Counted from the first letter of the stretch, positions 8,804 to 18,450 are shown. The stretch is 64,000 bases of DNA from Streptomyces sp. CB02959 (GCF_002803155.1 NZ_NNBP01000015.1:151934-215933), one strand, 5' to 3'. Translations and numbers: made by a program. The notes: a model not told the origin generated them from the sequence alone.

Positions 8804-10140
8804 TGCCGCCGGGCGTGGTCCCGGCACAAGGCGAGCAGGACCTGGTTCTGCTGGTGCGGCAGCGGGTGGCGGCCCGTCTGGCGGAGTATGCCGGTGAGCG
8901 GGAGGCGGCGGGGCTGCCGACGGAGAGCGAGGCGGCGCGTCGGGCCACCGTGGATCGCCTGCTGGCCGAGGAACTGGGGGCCCAGCGCCGCCTGGCCCTC
9001 TCCTATGGGAGCCGGGTCGTTGATGCGTCCGTGGAGGAACGGGTCACCCAAGCGGTCACGGATGCGCTGTTCGGAACGGGGCGCCTGGAGCGGCTGCTGG
9101 CGGACACCACGCTGGAGAACATCTGCATCAACGGCTGCGATGTCGTCTGGGTCAAAGACGCCTCCGGCACATGGCACCGCGAGAGTGCCGTGGCAGCATC
9201 GGACGCCGAGCTGGTGGAATTCCTTCGCACCCTCGCAGCCAGTACAGGCGACGAAGAACGTCGCTTCGACCGAGGGATGCCCCGGCTGAACCTTCAACTC
9301 CCCGATGGGTCGAGGCTTTTCGCGGTGATGGCGGTGACCGGTCGGGTGTCGCTGACGATCCGCCGCCACCGCTTCCCGGCCGCCTCGATGGCTGAGCTGG
9401 TGCGGCTGGGGGTCTGTGATCAGCAACTGGCGGCGTTCCTGACAGCCCTGGTGCGGGCGCGCAAGAACATCGTGATCGGCGGCGGGACCAACGTCGGCAA
9501 GACCACCGTGCTGCGGGCCTTCGCGCACGAGATTCCGCCGATGGAGCGGCTGGTGACGATCGAGGACACCTTCGAGCTCGGCCTCGACGCCGATCCGGTG
9601 GCGCATCCGAATGTGGTGGCCATGCAGGCGCGGGAGCCGAACATCGAGGGACAGGGCGGCATCGACCAGGCGGAGCTGGTGCGTTGGGGGCTGCGGATGT
9701 CCCCGGACCGGGTCATCGTCGGGGAGATCCGCGGCGCCGAGGTCATCCCGATGTGCAACGCCATGTCGCAGGGAAACGACGGCTCCCTGTCCACCATCCA
9801 CGCCTCCACCTCACGCGGAGTGTTCACCAAACTCGCCTCCTACGCAGCTCAAGCCCCCGAGCGGTTGTCCCTGGAGACGACAAACCTGATGGTCGCCTCC
9901 GCGGTGCACTTCGTTGTGCATCTGGGCTGGGATGCGGCAGGGCGACGGGTGATCGATTCGGTGCGCGAGGTCATCGACGCCGAGGGCACTCAGATCGTCT
10001 CCAACGAGGTCTACCATCCCGGCTCGGACGGGCGGGCTGTCCCCGCGACCCCGTTGCGGACGGAGACCTTCAACGATCTGGTCGCGGCCGGGCTGGAGCC
10101 CCAGGTCACCGAGGCGTCGTGGTGGGGAGCGGCCAGATGA
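8788..10140 (+). CDS. cpaF: CpaF/TadA secretion ATPase
   Basis: A 450-aa cytoplasmic motor ATPase of the type II/IV secretion family. It has Walker A GGGTNVGKTT (about 231-240, with N-V replacing the usual G-S), an Asp-box (TIEDTFEL, about 257-264), Walker B VIVGEIRG (about 309-316) and the His-box STIHA (about 335-339). The N-terminal helical segment and length fit CpaF rather than PilB. The start overlaps the TadZ gene by 16 nt and the end overlaps tadB (ATGA). It should power assembly of the Flp pilin encoded at 11983. Confidence 0.95.
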   Translation: MGETLMPPGVVPAQGEQDLVLLVRQRVAARLAEYAGEREAAGLPTESEAARRATVDRLLAEELGAQRRLALSYGSRVVDASVEERVTQAVTDALFGTGRLERLLADTTLENICINGCDVVWVKDASGTWHRESAVAASDAELVEFLRTLAASTGDEERRFDRGMPRLNLQLPDGSRLFAVMAVTGRVSLTIRRHRFPAASMAELVRLGVCDQQLAAFLTALVRARKNIVIGGGTNVGKTTVLRAFAHEIPPMERLVTIEDTFELGLDADPVAHPNVVAMQAREPNIEGQGGIDQAELVRWGLRMSPDRVIVGEIRGAEVIPMCNAMSQGNDGSLSTIHASTSRGVFTKLASYAAQAPERLSLETTNLMVASAVHFVVHLGWDAAGRRVIDSVREVIDAEGTQIVSNEVYHPGSDGRAVPATPLRTETFNDLVAAGLEPQVTEASWWGAAR

Positions 10141-11048
10141 CCGCCATCCACTGGGGTCCCGGCACGGTGACGGCGGTGGCGGTGGCTTGCGGCACAGTGT
10201 GTGGCCTGGGGCTGGTGGCGATCGGCCACGGCGCCGTACGACGCGCGGTGCGCGAGGAGCAGGTGGGGCTCGGACGACGACTGCTTGGGCGGCTGCCTGC
10301 GGACTGGACCTCGCGGCGCTTCACGATCGCGGTGACGGTCGGAGTGGTCGTGGGCGCCTTGACGGGCTGGCCGGTGGCGGCGGTACTGACCGCGGTGGCC
10401 GGGCTGACGCTGCCTGGGCTGCTGGGCCCGGACCGGGCGGCAGCCCTGCGTACGGAGCGGATGGAGGCGCTGGCGGCGTGGACGGAGATGCTGCGTGACA
10501 CTCTCTCCGCGGCGGCCGGCCTGGAACAGGCGGTGCTGGCGACCGCCGACATCGCGCCTGCCGCCCTTGAGGACGAGTTGCAGCGGCTGGCTGTCGCCGT
10601 CCGGTCGGGACGGTCCCTTTCCGTCGCGCTGAGGGCGTTCGCCGCGGACGTGGATGATGCGCTGGCGGATGTGGTGGTGGCTGCGCTGGTGATGGCGGCC
10701 GAGCAGCAGGCGGGGCAGTTGGCGCCGCTGCTGGGCGAGCTGGCGGAGTCGGTGCGCGAACAGGTGGCCATGCGGCAGCGCATCGACGCCGGCCGCGCGA
10801 GCGTACGGACCGGAGTGCGGGTCACCGTCATCGTCACGTTGGGGATGGCGGTGGGCATGGTGGTCTTCAACCGCCCGTACCTGGATCCCTTCGACACGTT
10901 GACCGGGCAGGCGGTCCTGGCAGCGGTGGGCGGCCTGTTTGCTGCCAGCTTCACCTACCTGTCCGCGATCGGCCGCATCGACGAACCTGCCCGCCTGATC
11001 ACCCCAGCCGTCGCCGGGACGGGTCCGGCACCGGGAGGTCGACCGTGA
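10137..11048 (+). CDS. tadB: TadB inner-membrane pilus platform protein
   Basis: ATG at 10137 sits in an ATGA overlap with cpaF; an open frame further upstream is a shadow of cpaF. The 303-aa product has N-terminal membrane helices, a T2SSF-type cytoplasmic domain (WTEMLRDTLSAAAGLEQAV...SVALRAFA...AALVMAAEQQAGQLAPLL) and C-terminal helices. It is expected to form the membrane platform with TadC, on which CpaF acts. Confidence 0.9.
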   Translation: MTAIHWGPGTVTAVAVACGTVCGLGLVAIGHGAVRRAVREEQVGLGRRLLGRLPADWTSRRFTIAVTVGVVVGALTGWPVAAVLTAVAGLTLPGLLGPDRAAALRTERMEALAAWTEMLRDTLSAAAGLEQAVLATADIAPAALEDELQRLAVAVRSGRSLSVALRAFAADVDDALADVVVAALVMAAEQQAGQLAPLLGELAESVREQVAMRQRIDAGRASVRTGVRVTVIVTLGMAVGMVVFNRPYLDPFDTLTGQAVLAAVGGLFAASFTYLSAIGRIDEPARLITPAVAGTGPAPGGRP

Positions 11049-11944
11049 TTGTCGTGCTGCTCGGGGCGCTCCTCGGCGCCGGGGCGACCGCTGTCATCTA
11101 CGGGCTGCGTCCTCCCAGGCCCGCGCTCGCCGATGTCCTGACCGCACTCAACATCCCTGTGCAACCTGTGCCTTCGTCGGCCGGGCGTGCGGAGGAGATG
11201 GAGTGGGCGACCCGGTTGGGGCGGCGTGCGGTGCCGCTGGTGCGGGCGCTCGGCTTCCCGACGAAGTCCTTGCGGGTGGACCTCGCAGTCTGTGGCACGG
11301 ACGAGGAAACGCATCTGGCGGGCAAGGCCACCTGTGCAATGACCGGGCTGGTCGCTCCCTGGGCCGGGGTTCTGCTGCTGCGCCTGGGGGCGGATGTTGC
11401 GGCCGGGTGGTGGGTGCCGCTGTCCGGTTCCCTGGGCCTTGCGGCAGTGCTGTTCTTCGTTCCCGACCTTGGTCTGCGCAAGCAGGCGCAGTGGCGGCGC
11501 CGCGAGATGCAGCACACTCTCAGCCTCGTCTTGGACCTGACTGTGATCGCGCTTGCCGGCGGTGCGGGCGTCCAGCAAGCCCTGACGCAGGCCGTGGCCG
11601 CACCGCAGGGCTGGGCGGCCGGCACCTTGCGGCACGCCTTGCACGTCGCCCAGCTCACCCGCACTAGCCCGTGGACTCACCTGGGCGAACTCGGCCGGCA
11701 GCTGGGCGTCAGCGACCTGGTGGAGCTCGCCTCGACACTGAGCCTCGCGGGCAGCGAGGGCGCCAGGGTCCGGAGCTCACTGGGGGCGAAGGCGCGGGCG
11801 ATGCGGCGCCGCAGGATCTCCGAGGCCGACGGGGCGGCACAGGCGGCCACCGAGCAGATGTCCGTGCCGGTGGTCGGACTGTTCGCCGCCTTCCTCCTGC
11901 TGATCGGATACCCCGCCCTCGCCCACGTGCTGTCCGCCACTTGA
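11045..11944 (+). CDS. tadC: TadC inner-membrane pilus platform protein
   Basis: A 299-aa product starting GTG in a GTGA overlap with tadB. It has N-terminal membrane segments, a pair of central helices (GVLLLRLGADVAAG and LGLAAVLFFVPDL), the T2SSF domain (LDLTVIALAGGAGVQQALTQA...LVELASTLSLAGSEGARV) and a C-terminal helix (VVGLFAAFLLLIGYPAL). It pairs with TadB. Only 38 nt separate it from the pilin gene, so all are probably co-transcribed. Confidence 0.9.
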   Translation: MIVVLLGALLGAGATAVIYGLRPPRPALADVLTALNIPVQPVPSSAGRAEEMEWATRLGRRAVPLVRALGFPTKSLRVDLAVCGTDEETHLAGKATCAMTGLVAPWAGVLLLRLGADVAAGWWVPLSGSLGLAAVLFFVPDLGLRKQAQWRRREMQHTLSLVLDLTVIALAGGAGVQQALTQAVAAPQGWAAGTLRHALHVAQLTRTSPWTHLGELGRQLGVSDLVELASTLSLAGSEGARVRSSLGAKARAMRRRRISEADGAAQAATEQMSVPVVGLFAAFLLLIGYPALAHVLSAT

Positions 11945-11982
11945 GCCCAGAAAACGCACAAGACCGAAGAGGAAATGCAGTC

Positions 11983-12183
11983 ATGTTCGACGTGAAGACG
12001 ATGGCTCGCCTGCTACGGGCCCACCTGGCCGAGGTGCGCCAGCACGCCCGTGCCCGTGGGGACGGCGGCTACACCACCGAGACCGTCCTGATCACTGCCC
12101 TGCTCGTCATCCTGGCCCTCAGCGTGGTGGGCATCATCGTCGCCAAAGTCACCGCCAAGGCCAAGGCCATCGACCTCGGATAG
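11983..12183 (+). CDS. Flp-type major pilin (66 aa)
   Basis: ATG at 11983 follows AGAGGAA. The product has a basic N-terminal leader, then GGYTTETVLITALLVILALSV. Cleavage after Gly28 would place Glu33 at +5 of the mature pilin, as the type IV prepilin rule requires, followed directly by the hydrophobic assembly helix. It is very short, like Flp pilins, and lies between tadC and the TadE-like genes. No prepilin peptidase gene is in the window, so processing must rely on one elsewhere. Confidence 0.85.
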   Translation: MFDVKTMARLLRAHLAEVRQHARARGDGGYTTETVLITALLVILALSVVGIIVAKVTAKAKAIDLG

Positions 12184-12186
12184 GTC

Positions 12187-12594
12187 ATGATCAATTCCCC
12201 TCACAGGTGGCGCGACGATCGCGGGGCGGCGTCGACGCAGCTGGTGCTGGTCGTCCCGGTGCTGCTGCTCCTGGCCATGTTGATCGTGCAGTTCGCGCTG
12301 GTCTGGCACGCGCGGCACATCGCACAGTACGCAGCCCGGCGCGCTCTGGCCGCCGCCCGTACCCAGCACGGCAGCACTGCGGCTGGCCGGGCCCAGGCCG
12401 CGCGCAGTCTCGCGGCACTGGGCAGCCGGACCCTGACCACGCCGTCCGTGGCAGTCGAGCGCACCACCGCGCAGACCACCGTACGGGTCCGCGGAACGGT
12501 GATGGTCGTGGTACCCGGCCTGCACCTGCACGCCTCCGGCGCGGCCTCCGGCCCAACGGAACGCCTTACGGCCCCCGATGGAGGCCACCCATGA
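12187..12594 (+). CDS. TadE-like pseudopilin
   Basis: A 135-aa protein with a short basic leader, RGAASTQ at the expected processing site (the +5 residue is Gln, not Glu) and a long hydrophobic helix (LVLVVPVLLLLAMLIVQFAL). An Ala/Arg-rich helical stalk and a small beta domain follow. TadE proteins are minor pilins of the Tad system. It starts 3 nt after the pilin stop and overlaps the next gene (ATGA). Confidence 0.85.
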   Translation: MINSPHRWRDDRGAASTQLVLVVPVLLLLAMLIVQFALVWHARHIAQYAARRALAAARTQHGSTAAGRAQAARSLAALGSRTLTTPSVAVERTTAQTTVRVRGTVMVVVPGLHLHASGAASGPTERLTAPDGGHP

Positions 12595-13028
12595 TGCGTG
12601 AGGCGCGTGGTATGCGTGCCGGGGACGACCGTGGTTCGGCGGCGGTGGAGCTGGTGTTGCTCACCCCGCTGCTGGTGCTGATGCTGCTTGTCGTGGTGGC
12701 TCTGGGGCGGCTCGCCGACGCACGGCTCGTGGTGGCGGACGCCGCCCACCAAGCCGCCCGCGCCGCCTCCCTGGCCCGCACAGAGCACGCCGCCCATGCC
12801 CAGGCCCTTCGCGCCGCGGCCACGTCGCTCAAAGAAACCGGTGCCACCTGCACCAGCCCGAGCGTTCGTCTCGCCACCAGTGGCCTTGACCCCGGAGCCA
12901 ATGTCTCGGCGAAGGTCACCTGTACCGCCGCCCTGGGCGATCTCACCCGAACCGGGATGCCGGGACACGTGCACCTGGCCGGTACTGCCTTCTCCGTCGT
13001 CGATTCCTTCAGGGGCAGAGTCAGGTGA
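12591..13028 (+). CDS. TadE/TadF-like pseudopilin
   Basis: ATG at 12591 is in an ATGA overlap with the previous pseudopilin gene. The 145-aa product has leader GDDRG, then SAAVELVLLTPLLVLMLLVVV with Glu at +5 of the predicted mature protein, a helical stalk and a C-terminal region with two Cys (ATCTSP and VTCTAA) that could pair outside the cell. It is a second minor pilin of the Tad operon, ending in a GTGA overlap with the next gene. Confidence 0.85.
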   Translation: MMREARGMRAGDDRGSAAVELVLLTPLLVLMLLVVVALGRLADARLVVADAAHQAARAASLARTEHAAHAQALRAAATSLKETGATCTSPSVRLATSGLDPGANVSAKVTCTAALGDLTRTGMPGHVHLAGTAFSVVDSFRGRVR

Positions 13029-13474
13029 ACCCACGACTGCGTGCGCATCTTGCCAGCCTCCGCGCCAGGTTCGTTTTGGCAGACGACCGGGGGCAGGCCA
13101 CGGCATTTGTCGTCGGCATCGCCGCCGCGCTCTGGCTGTTCGCCGGGATCGTTGTCGACGGGGGCCTGGCCCTGGCCGGCAAAGCCCAGGCACTGGATGT
13201 CGCGCAGGAGGCCGCGCGGACCGGCGCTCAACAGCTCGACATCGACCGGCTGCGCGATCACCAGGATGTCCGGCTCGTACGTGCCGAAGCCACCCGGGCG
13301 GCCCGCGGCTACGTCTCCTCCGTCGGTGACACCGGAAGCGCCGCGGTGAAGGGGAACGCCGTCACCGTCCACGTCACCCACCGCTACCGCACCCAGATCC
13401 TCCAGCTGGTCGGTCTACGGTCCCTCACCCTGCACGCGAGCGCGACCTCGCACGCCGAACGCACCACCCCGTAA
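13025..13474 (+). CDS. TadG-like pseudopilin / Flp-associated protein
   Basis: A 149-aa product with a basic N-terminus, DDRGQATAFVVGIAAALWLFAGIVVDGG as single membrane segment, and an outward helical region (AQALDVAQEAARTGAQQLD) typical of the TadG/Rv3660-type pilus proteins. It begins GTG inside the previous stop. It is the third pseudopilin of the operon and the last before the large LysM-BTAD gene, 41 nt downstream. Confidence 0.8.
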   Translation: MNPRLRAHLASLRARFVLADDRGQATAFVVGIAAALWLFAGIVVDGGLALAGKAQALDVAQEAARTGAQQLDIDRLRDHQDVRLVRAEATRAARGYVSSVGDTGSAAVKGNAVTVHVTHRYRTQILQLVGLRSLTLHASATSHAERTTP

Positions 13475-13515
13475 AACTGTTCATCCCATCCGTCGCGGAG
13501 AGCGAACCGGCCACC

Positions 13516-16278
13516 ATGACTCACCACGTCGCACTACGCGAGCGCCTGACCGCGGCCGCCACGGCCCTGGGCACCCTCACCGTCACGTTCGCCCTGCTGG
13601 CCGGAATGCCCTACGTGCTGTGGCAGGCGGTCGGCATCCCCTGGCCCGAGAGTGTTCACTCCTGGCACGAGCTGGGCGAGCGGCTCGCACAGCCGATCAG
13701 CGATCCCCTGGTCATCGACCTGCTGGCCACGGTCGGCTGGGTGTGCTGGGCCGCCTTCGCTTTCACCGTGGCCCGCGAAATCTGCTGGTACACGGCACAC
13801 CTCCCACAACTGCTGCAGGACCGCCGCACCCACCACGACCACGTGGCAACCCTGTCTCTCAAAGGCTCGCTGGCCGCGCTGTGCATCGGCACCCTCGTCG
13901 TCGCCCTGCTCAGCCTCTGGCGCCCCGCCACGGCAGGCGCACAGCAGCCCTCTTTCGCGAACGAGGCCCCGCACCGGATCGCCGCGACAGCCCCGCTCAA
14001 CCCCGCGCTGGTGCAGCAAGCCACCACCGGCGCCGCAACCACGGCGGCGATGTCCGGCCCGAAGGCCAACGGGCCTCACGCCAGAGCCGAAGCGGTGCGG
14101 CACATCGAGTACACGGTGGTGGAAGGCGACACGCTGTGGGACATCGCCGCGGTGCACCTCGGTGACGCGCTCAAATGGCCACGGATCTACGCCCTCAACA
14201 AGGACCGTGTGCAAAGCGACGGCACCCAGCTCCACGACCCGGACACGCTCCAGGCCGGCTGGCGACTGACCCTCCCTGCCAGTGACCACCCCGTTTCGCC
14301 GGCAACCACCGTCGCTCCCGACGGCCCCACGCCAGATTCCGTATCGAAGTCCCCATCCGCCTCACCGACGCCGCCCCGGCCAGCCCCCGGCCAGGGGCCT
14401 GCCACTGGCCGGCACGCCCTCTCCACACCACGACCGGACGACGCCGACTCGGGCCGCAAGGAAGAGGCGGAGGCAGCGCCGGGACCGGCCGCCATCGGGT
14501 TCGGGGAGGCGAGCCTGATCGGCATCACTGCGGCGGCAGGTCTTCTGGCCGCGCGGCGCTACTGGTACGTCCACCAGCGCCGCCGGCGTGCCCCGGACAC
14601 GCAGGCACCCGCTCTCAGCCCCCTGGTCGACAAGGCCGCACAAGCCGCACACGCCGCCGCACAACCCCGCCGTCCCCACGACCCTGAAGCCCTGATCACT
14701 CGCCGTACCCCACCCCAACAACCCTGCAGTGCAGACACAGTGACCATCGGGGTAAGCGACAACGGCGAGGTGCCCATCGACGTCCTGGCCACCATCGGCG
14801 GCTGTACCTGGACCGGCCCCGGAGCCGAGGACGCCGCCCGCGCGCTGCTGACCGGCGTCCTCACCGCCGCCGAACGCCAACGCCCCGCCGCTCCCCATGT
14901 CAAGGCCGTTGTCCCGCAAGACCTCGCCGACTGCCTGCTGCCTGGCCTGCCACGGCAGTTCAGCGCGGTGACCCAGACCACCGACACCGCACACGCGGTC
15001 CGTATTGCCGAACAACACCTGGTTGTCCACGCCCGTGCACAGCACGACCGCGATACGCCGACGACCCGCCCAGCAACATCGGACAGTGCCGACGAGACCG
15101 AACCCGGCGCCCTGCTCCTGCTGGCCACGCCGGACGCCGCCCACATCGGACAGGTCCAGGCCCTGGCCACCCGCAGTCGACCCGGCGTCCTGATCGTGCT
15201 CACCCTCAACACCCCACTACCTGAAGCCGAGCACTGGAACATCGCCGCCGACGGCACCACCACCCGACCCGACGCGCACCTCCAACACCCCAGTCAGCTG
15301 GAGCTGTTCCACCTCACACCCGACGCGGGCCACGACATGACCGAGGTCCTCCTCGGTGCACACGGCCAGCGCTCCCACCTGCGCATCCTCCCCGACCAAC
15401 GCCCACCCTCGCGCGAGTGTCGGCCGCAATCCGATCCCGCCGACGACGCAGAGGGCGAACCGCCCCCTGCCGACCTGCCCGCCACCACCCCCTCCCGTCC
15501 GCAACAGACCAAGCCCGTTCGCCTCCACGTCCTCGGCCCCGTCACGCTCTACGCCCGCGGTCACGAAGACCCCGTCGGCACCAACCTCAGGCCCGAAGTC
15601 CACGAATTCCTCGCCCTGCTTGCCGCCCACCCCACCGGACTCCTGGCCACCGACATCGCCGACAAACTCCAACTCGACCCCGACAACGAGCAGAACGCAC
15701 TGAAAAACCTCCGCCGCGCCGTACGCCGCGCCCTGCGCGCCGCAACCGGAATCACCACACAGGAATTCATCCTCCGCCAGGGAGAACTCCATAAACTCCA
15801 CCCGGAACTCGTAGAAACCGACCTCGCGGATTTCGCCCGGATCCTCAGGAACGCTTTCTCTGCAACGACGGATTCAGCACATGACGCCTTGTCTGCTGTA
15901 GGGGAGGCCCTGGCCCACTACCGCGGCCCCTTCGCGCATGGCACTGACTATCTGTGGGCTGACGCGATTCGGGAACACCTCACGACGCAGGCCACCGACG
16001 CCGCTCTCCGCCTGGCCCGCCAAGCCGAACATGCCACGGCCGAGCCGCAACAACGGGACGTCGTCCTGCCGCTTTTGGAGCACCTGGGAACCCTTCACCC
16101 GGATCACGAACGGCTGACCCAACACGCCATCCGCCTCTACCAGGCCGCCGGCCGCCACGACGCCGCCCGCCACTCCTACACCCGTCTCGAACGCCACCTC
16201 GCCGAACTCGGCCTCAAACCCGACCCGGCCACCCAAGCCCTCATCACACCCAGGCCCCACTCCCGCGAGGTGAGGTAA
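13516..16278 (+). CDS. Large membrane protein with LysM and BTAD domains
   Basis: A 920-aa protein. It has N-terminal membrane helices (about 17-38, 68-90 and 117-135), a LysM domain at about 198-254 (YTVVEGDTLWDIAAVHLGD...LQAGWRLTLP) that should bind peptidoglycan, a Pro/Ser-rich linker, and another hydrophobic helix near 335 (LIGITAAAGLLAARRYW). A cytoplasmic part ends in a winged-helix plus bacterial transcriptional activation domain at about 666-915 (LHVLGPVTLYARG...DLADFARIL...LYQAAGRHDAARHSYTRLERHLAELGLKPDPAT). LysM-BTAD proteins recur beside Streptomyces Tad operons. The design suggests wall state or pilus assembly coupled to intracellular signalling, but that is inference. Confidence 0.85.
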   Translation: MTHHVALRERLTAAATALGTLTVTFALLAGMPYVLWQAVGIPWPESVHSWHELGERLAQPISDPLVIDLLATVGWVCWAAFAFTVAREICWYTAHLPQLLQDRRTHHDHVATLSLKGSLAALCIGTLVVALLSLWRPATAGAQQPSFANEAPHRIAATAPLNPALVQQATTGAATTAAMSGPKANGPHARAEAVRHIEYTVVEGDTLWDIAAVHLGDALKWPRIYALNKDRVQSDGTQLHDPDTLQAGWRLTLPASDHPVSPATTVAPDGPTPDSVSKSPSASPTPPRPAPGQGPATGRHALSTPRPDDADSGRKEEAEAAPGPAAIGFGEASLIGITAAAGLLAARRYWYVHQRRRRAPDTQAPALSPLVDKAAQAAHAAAQPRRPHDPEALITRRTPPQQPCSADTVTIGVSDNGEVPIDVLATIGGCTWTGPGAEDAARALLTGVLTAAERQRPAAPHVKAVVPQDLADCLLPGLPRQFSAVTQTTDTAHAVRIAEQHLVVHARAQHDRDTPTTRPATSDSADETEPGALLLLATPDAAHIGQVQALATRSRPGVLIVLTLNTPLPEAEHWNIAADGTTTRPDAHLQHPSQLELFHLTPDAGHDMTEVLLGAHGQRSHLRILPDQRPPSRECRPQSDPADDAEGEPPPADLPATTPSRPQQTKPVRLHVLGPVTLYARGHEDPVGTNLRPEVHEFLALLAAHPTGLLATDIADKLQLDPDNEQNALKNLRRAVRRALRAATGITTQEFILRQGELHKLHPELVETDLADFARILRNAFSATTDSAHDALSAVGEALAHYRGPFAHGTDYLWADAIREHLTTQATDAALRLARQAEHATAEPQQRDVVLPLLEHLGTLHPDHERLTQHAIRLYQAAGRHDAARHSYTRLERHLAELGLKPDPATQALITPRPHSREVR

Positions 16279-17003
16279 AGCCGCAGCTCACTGCCGCTAC
16301 GAGCCTCACATCCTGCGTGAGGGCACGATGACGCGTCCTCCGTCGTTCCGGGGGGCGATTCCGCCGTCGCGCCCGTGTACGCGCTTGGAAGCGACGCCCC
16401 CACCGGTCCCGTAGCCGCAGGTCAGAGCCCCAGCGAGCCACCCGCGGGCGAGGGCGACTGTATATCGGTGCAGTTATGCATCCCGATCTACTTGTGACAA
16501 GCCCCGGCCGCCCGTGAACCCGGCGCGCATGCCGGCACCCAGCCGCGCGATCTTCCATGCCTCTAACCGGCCGTGTACATCTTCCTACGAACCTGGACTC
16601 GGGACTGCATAGCTTCGAGCACCTGTGAGGCGCGGCGGCGCCCGGGCGTAGCCGAGGGTGCCGCCGCGCCGGGGGCCGCGCCGGGGGCCGCCACATGCAG
16701 GCACCTGGGAAACGGTCGTCAATTCCACGGACCACGACGCCTTACGTCGCACACTTCAGAATTCCCCTGAATTACCGTCGTGAATTCGCGAGAAGTCCAG
16801 CATTATCAAGCCCAATTCGACTTCAGCTGAAATGCGGGTCGAGCTATATTTGAATTGTTCCCGGGAAGCAGGAACTGGAAATCCAGTCAATTCTTTCGCG
16901 GAGGATATCCGTGCGCGGGTGAAGTGCGGCCAAAAGAAATTCCAGCGCACCGCCGCCTGATTTCCGCCGCACGCCCCCATCTACGCCTGAAGAGGAGAGA
17001 CCG
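16279..17003. other. 725-bp intergenic region between the Tad and AAA/VWA operons
   Basis: No secure gene. The segment around 16760-16960 is clearly A/T-richer than its surroundings and contains one short open frame, 16832-16960 (42 aa, starting MRVELYLNCS), without a good ribosome site. A 12-bp unit CGCCGGGGGCCG is repeated in tandem near 16665-16690. The region probably carries the promoter of the downstream operon. Confidence 0.4.
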
Positions 17004-17144
17004 ATGTGCCATGCCTTTGACGACAACGCCCCCGTGATCCCCCGCATCCCCCGGCCCAGACGTCCGATCGAGCCCATGACCCGTCCGCCCCAGCCGCCTC
17101 GACGCCCCGCCGTGCCGCGCCAGTCGCCGCCCGCCGACAAGTAG
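17004..17144 (+). CDS. 46-aa Pro/Arg-rich peptide upstream of the AAA ATPase gene
   Basis: ATG at 17004 follows GAGGAGAGA at good spacing. The 46-codon frame begins MCHAFDDNAPVIPRIPRP and is rich in Pro and Arg. It is followed after 42 nt by the AAA ATPase gene. It has no known domain. The strong ribosome site and operon position favour a real gene or leader peptide; the composition alone would not. Confidence 0.45.
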   Translation: MCHAFDDNAPVIPRIPRPRRPIEPMTRPPQPPRRPAVPRQSPPADK

Positions 17145-17186
17145 CCGACCTGCCGCCTTCGGACGACCACGACAACGGAGTCACGT

Positions 17187-18344
17187 ATGACCACGCCGCC
17201 CCAGCCCCCGTCCCAACCTGACGCTCAGCCACAACCCACATCCGCCGCCCCCGCCTCCATGACCGCCCCGTCGAAGACGCGACCGGGTGAGTTGCGCGCC
17301 AGGGTCGCCAACATCCCGGCGAAGGTGCTGGGACATTCGGGAGGCGCTGTCGGCAACGCCTGCGACACCCTGGTCGTTCGGGGCGAGGCGGAACGGGTGG
17401 GATCCAAGCCCCGTATGTACCGGGCAACGCCCAAGACCACCGCTGCCGCCCAGACCACCTCCACAAGCCCGCCGAGTCCCAACCCGTCCGTCCCCACACC
17501 ACGGCCAACAACCCGGCCCGCCAACACGGCTCCGCCGCCGGGCGGGAAGCCACAGCCCATCACCCGCCCGAACGGGCAGCAGTACCACCCCAGGGCCCTG
17601 GCACACCTCCCGGACGTCGAGGCGTTGCGCAGGCTGCGCGAGGCGGGGGTTGCGGTGTTGCTGTACGGGCCGCCGGGCACGGGGAAGACGTCACTCATCG
17701 AGGCGGCGTTCCCGGATCTGATCACGGTAGCCGGAGACGGTGACACCACGGTCGGCGACCTGATCGGCGAGTACACGCAGGACTCAAGCGGCGGGTACGA
17801 CTTCATCTACGGGCCACTGGTCACCGCCATGCAGGACGGGCGCGCGCTTCTTCTGGACGACGCGACGCTGATCTCCCCGAAGGTGCTGGCCGCGCTGTAT
17901 CCGGCGATGGACGGGCGGCGCCAGATCCAGGTCAAGGCGCACAAGGGCGAGACGATCATGGCCGCCGACGGCTTCTATGTGATCGCCGGACACAATCCGG
18001 GCGTCCACGGAGCGGTGCTGACCGAGGCCCTGGCTTCGCGGTTCAGCGTGCAGATTCAGGTGGGCTCGGACTACGACCTGGCAGCCTCCTTGAAGATCAA
18101 CCGCACGGCGGTCCGCATCGCGCGCCACCTCGCCACCAGCCAACAGGCAGGCGAAGTCGGCTGGACTCCTCAACTACGCGAACTGATCGCCTTCCAGAAG
18201 ATCGCCGATGTCCTGGGCACCGAGGCCGCCTTCGCCAACCTGGTCGGCATCGCACCGCTGGAAGACCGCGATGTGGTCGCCGAGATCGTCACCAAAGCCC
18301 TCGGCCGCCCCGTCACCGCCCTCGCCCTGGGCCGCCAACTCTAA
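17187..18344 (+). CDS. MoxR/CbbQ-type AAA+ ATPase
   Basis: A 385-aa product with a Pro/Thr-rich N-terminal tail of about 140 residues, then a AAA+ module: Walker A GPPGTGKT (161-168), Walker B-like LLLDDATLI (about 219-227), sensor 1-like VIAGHNPG, and an Arg finger region ALASRFSVQI. MoxR-type ATPases remodel or load cofactors into partners, nearly always with a VWA protein. Here a VWA gene follows after a hairpin. The order of the pair and the intact Walker motifs support a working chaperone couple. Confidence 0.88.
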   Translation: MTTPPQPPSQPDAQPQPTSAAPASMTAPSKTRPGELRARVANIPAKVLGHSGGAVGNACDTLVVRGEAERVGSKPRMYRATPKTTAAAQTTSTSPPSPNPSVPTPRPTTRPANTAPPPGGKPQPITRPNGQQYHPRALAHLPDVEALRRLREAGVAVLLYGPPGTGKTSLIEAAFPDLITVAGDGDTTVGDLIGEYTQDSSGGYDFIYGPLVTAMQDGRALLLDDATLISPKVLAALYPAMDGRRQIQVKAHKGETIMAADGFYVIAGHNPGVHGAVLTEALASRFSVQIQVGSDYDLAASLKINRTAVRIARHLATSQQAGEVGWTPQLRELIAFQKIADVLGTEAAFANLVGIAPLEDRDVVAEIVTKALGRPVTALALGRQL

Positions 18345-18352
18345 CCACCGCC

Positions 18353-18381
18353 GCCGGGCCCAGCCCCGAGCCGGGCCCGGC
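18353..18381 (+). terminator. Hairpin between the AAA and VWA genes
   Basis: A 9-bp perfect stem (GCCGGGCCC with its complement) around an 11-nt loop, 8 nt after the AAA stop. With no U-tract it could be a partial terminator lowering downstream expression or an mRNA-stability element. Confidence 0.5.
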
Positions 18382-18450
18382 CGCCCACAGCCCACCACTG
18401 GGCCACCCCGAACGACCACTGCACACCCCACCTTGCGAAAGGAACCACCC

